Below, piece by piece: positions 63,221 to 64,000 of a stretch of DNA of 64,000 bases. Source of the stretch: Ensifer sp. LC11 (GTDB lineage: Bacteria; Pseudomonadota; Alphaproteobacteria; Rhizobiales; Rhizobiaceae). The notes under the pieces are model-generated. The model had not been told where the DNA came from, searched no databases, and saw only the letters and a program-made list of their open reading frames with translations. A program made the position numbers and the translations under genes. Positions within the stretch are counted from its first letter, which is position 1. Every line of letters begins with the position of its first letter. The stretch covers positions 1 through 64,000 of the forward strand of contig NZ_MBSO01000017.1 of the NCBI RefSeq assembly GCF_001695835.1, read 5' to 3'.

Positions 63221-63382
63221 TTAGTTGCCGGAAAGATCGATCGACGCGGTCGTGCACGGATCGACGCCATAGGCCGGCGCGCAATCCTTGCCGCTGCTCG
63301 CGACCGTGTTCGGCGCGATGAATGAGCCAGCCAGAATGATCAGTGCCGCACACGCAAAAAAGATTGCGATCGACTTGCCCAT
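63221..63382 (-). CDS. 53-residue small exported or membrane protein
   Basis: The frame runs ATG 63382 to TAA 63221: Met-Gly-Lys-Ser-Ile-Ala-Ile-Phe-Phe-Ala, a hydrophobic segment to about residue 22, then a small domain with two Cys (Lys-Asp-Cys-Ala-Pro ... Asp-Pro-Cys-Thr-Thr). GAAAGG lies about 10 nt upstream, and a proper terminator follows on the same strand. No family known. Confidence 0.65.
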   Translation of the reverse strand: MGKSIAIFFACAALIILAGSFIAPNTVASSGKDCAPAYGVDPCTTASIDLSGN

Positions 63383-63616
63383 GGACGCTATGCCTTTCGA
63401 GATTGATGCTGCCGCCGCCGTACTTGGGATCGTGGCGCGAGGCGGTGTTTATTCGCTGGGTATGTCATGATCAATATCAGGACATGTTGAATCTGCGGTA
63501 AATGCCATTCGCTTTTGCAACTGAGGCAGAACTGCAACGCTGTTACCGCAATACAACAGAAAACGGCCGCCAGTGGTTCCGGCGACCGTTCGTAGAAAGG
63601 CGATGATCTGCAGAAG

Positions 63617-64000
63617 TCAGGAGGAGCGTCCGCTGCGGGTGTACTGGCCCTGCGGGCGGTAGCGCACCAGATAGGTCGGCAGGATCGGCTCCAGCATCGT
63701 CGCATCGATGCCGATACCGGCAAGCGTGCGTCCTTCAGAATCCGCCTTTGCCGAGACGACATTGTCGGATTTCAGCAACACCACCTGGTCGGCGGTGAGT
63801 GGCGGCGTGATGAAGGGGACCATGGACGCGACGCTGCCGATGAAGGACGCGATGCCGAAGGGCAATGAGACGAGCGTGCGCTTGCGATCGATCGTATTCA
63901 GCATGATCTCGAGACAGTCGCGGAAGCTCAAGACATCCGGGCCGCCGAGTTCATAGATCTTGCCCTTGGCGATCTTGCCGTCGACAGCGCGCGCCACTGC
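63617..64000 (-). CDS. NDUFA9-like NAD(P)-binding protein, C-terminal part (5' end outside window)
   Basis: About 128 C-terminal residues are visible; the gene enters from the right edge. Gly-Lys-Ile-Tyr-Glu-Leu-Gly-Gly-Pro-Asp-Val-Leu-Ser, then Val-Ser-Leu-Pro-Phe-Gly-Ile-Ala and Pro-Pro-Leu-Thr-Ala-Asp-Gln-Val-Val-Leu-Leu are typical of the complex I NDUFA9-type SDR family. The 63383-63616 gap before the small gene shows no gene. Confidence 0.8.
   Translation of the reverse strand, partial: AVARAVDGKIAKGKIYELGGPDVLSFRDCLEIMLNTIDRKRTLVSLPFGIASFIGSVASMVPFITPPLTADQVVLLKSDNVVSAKADSEGRTLAGIGIDATMLEPILPTYLVRYRPQGQYTRSGRSS

Overview
The window is GC-rich chromosomal DNA of an alphaproteobacterium, almost certainly a member of the Rhizobiaceae (Sinorhizobium/Ensifer-like). 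The evidence is the infC / rpmI-rplT / pheS-pheT translation block, an infC that starts with ATT, several Rhizobiales-type families (BTLCP transglutaminase-like peptidase, Atu4866-type protein, imelysin pair, DUF1513), a mosaic palindromic element of the rhizobial RIME style, and a hairpin-like intergenic repeat found in four places. The species call is inference. I saw no rRNA gene, tRNA gene or CRISPR array.

Layout. Positions 1-117 look like the end of an IS1182-type element. 0.2-2.6 kb: BTLCP peptidase with a CtrA-type box, an alpha/beta hydrolase and infC. 2.8-6.1 kb: two secreted, extremely Asp-rich proteins (the second with a PepSY domain) followed by an overlapping response regulator/histidine kinase pair; this looks like a cation- or envelope-sensing module. 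6.2-11.5 kb: rpmI, rplT, a kinase-like protein with a degenerate catalytic loop, pheS and pheT. 11.5-18.3 kb: small enzymes and regulators (VOC and NTF2-like proteins, two aldo/keto reductases, LysR, a putative M15-like peptidase, GNAT, Gfo/Idh/MocA oxidoreductase, small membrane protein).

18.4-23.7 kb: an XRE regulator, then a minus-strand set (GT2 polyprenyl-phosphate sugar synthase type, methyltransferase, SMR-type flippase candidate, tiny membrane protein) divergent from a large GT-C membrane protein with STT3-like acidic motifs. Together these could make, flip and transfer a lipid-linked sugar. 23.7-46.7 kb: xseA and a regulator-dense accessory stretch in which MarR, Lrp, ArsR, LysR and OhrR-type regulators usually sit next to or divergent from the enzyme they probably control, often with readable palindromic operators. 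It also holds ybaK, an ArsC-like reductase, an aromatic aminotransferase, three hydrolase/peptidase genes, and an SRPBCC gene broken by a one-base deletion.

46.8-57 kb: guaA, an MTA/SAH nucleosidase-thioesterase pair, a decayed tspO remnant, a GNAT protein, and an imelysin - diheme oxidoreductase - imelysin - (CorA) - DUF1513 gene set with an iron-control-like box upstream. 57-64 kb: RsmB/NOP-type rRNA methyltransferase, a short RlpA-family protein with a long AT-rich upstream region, an epimerase-queG-GST operon, uppP, a 53-residue small-protein gene, and the 3' part of an NDUFA9-like gene cut by the window edge. Many convergent gene ends are separated by strong hairpin terminators.
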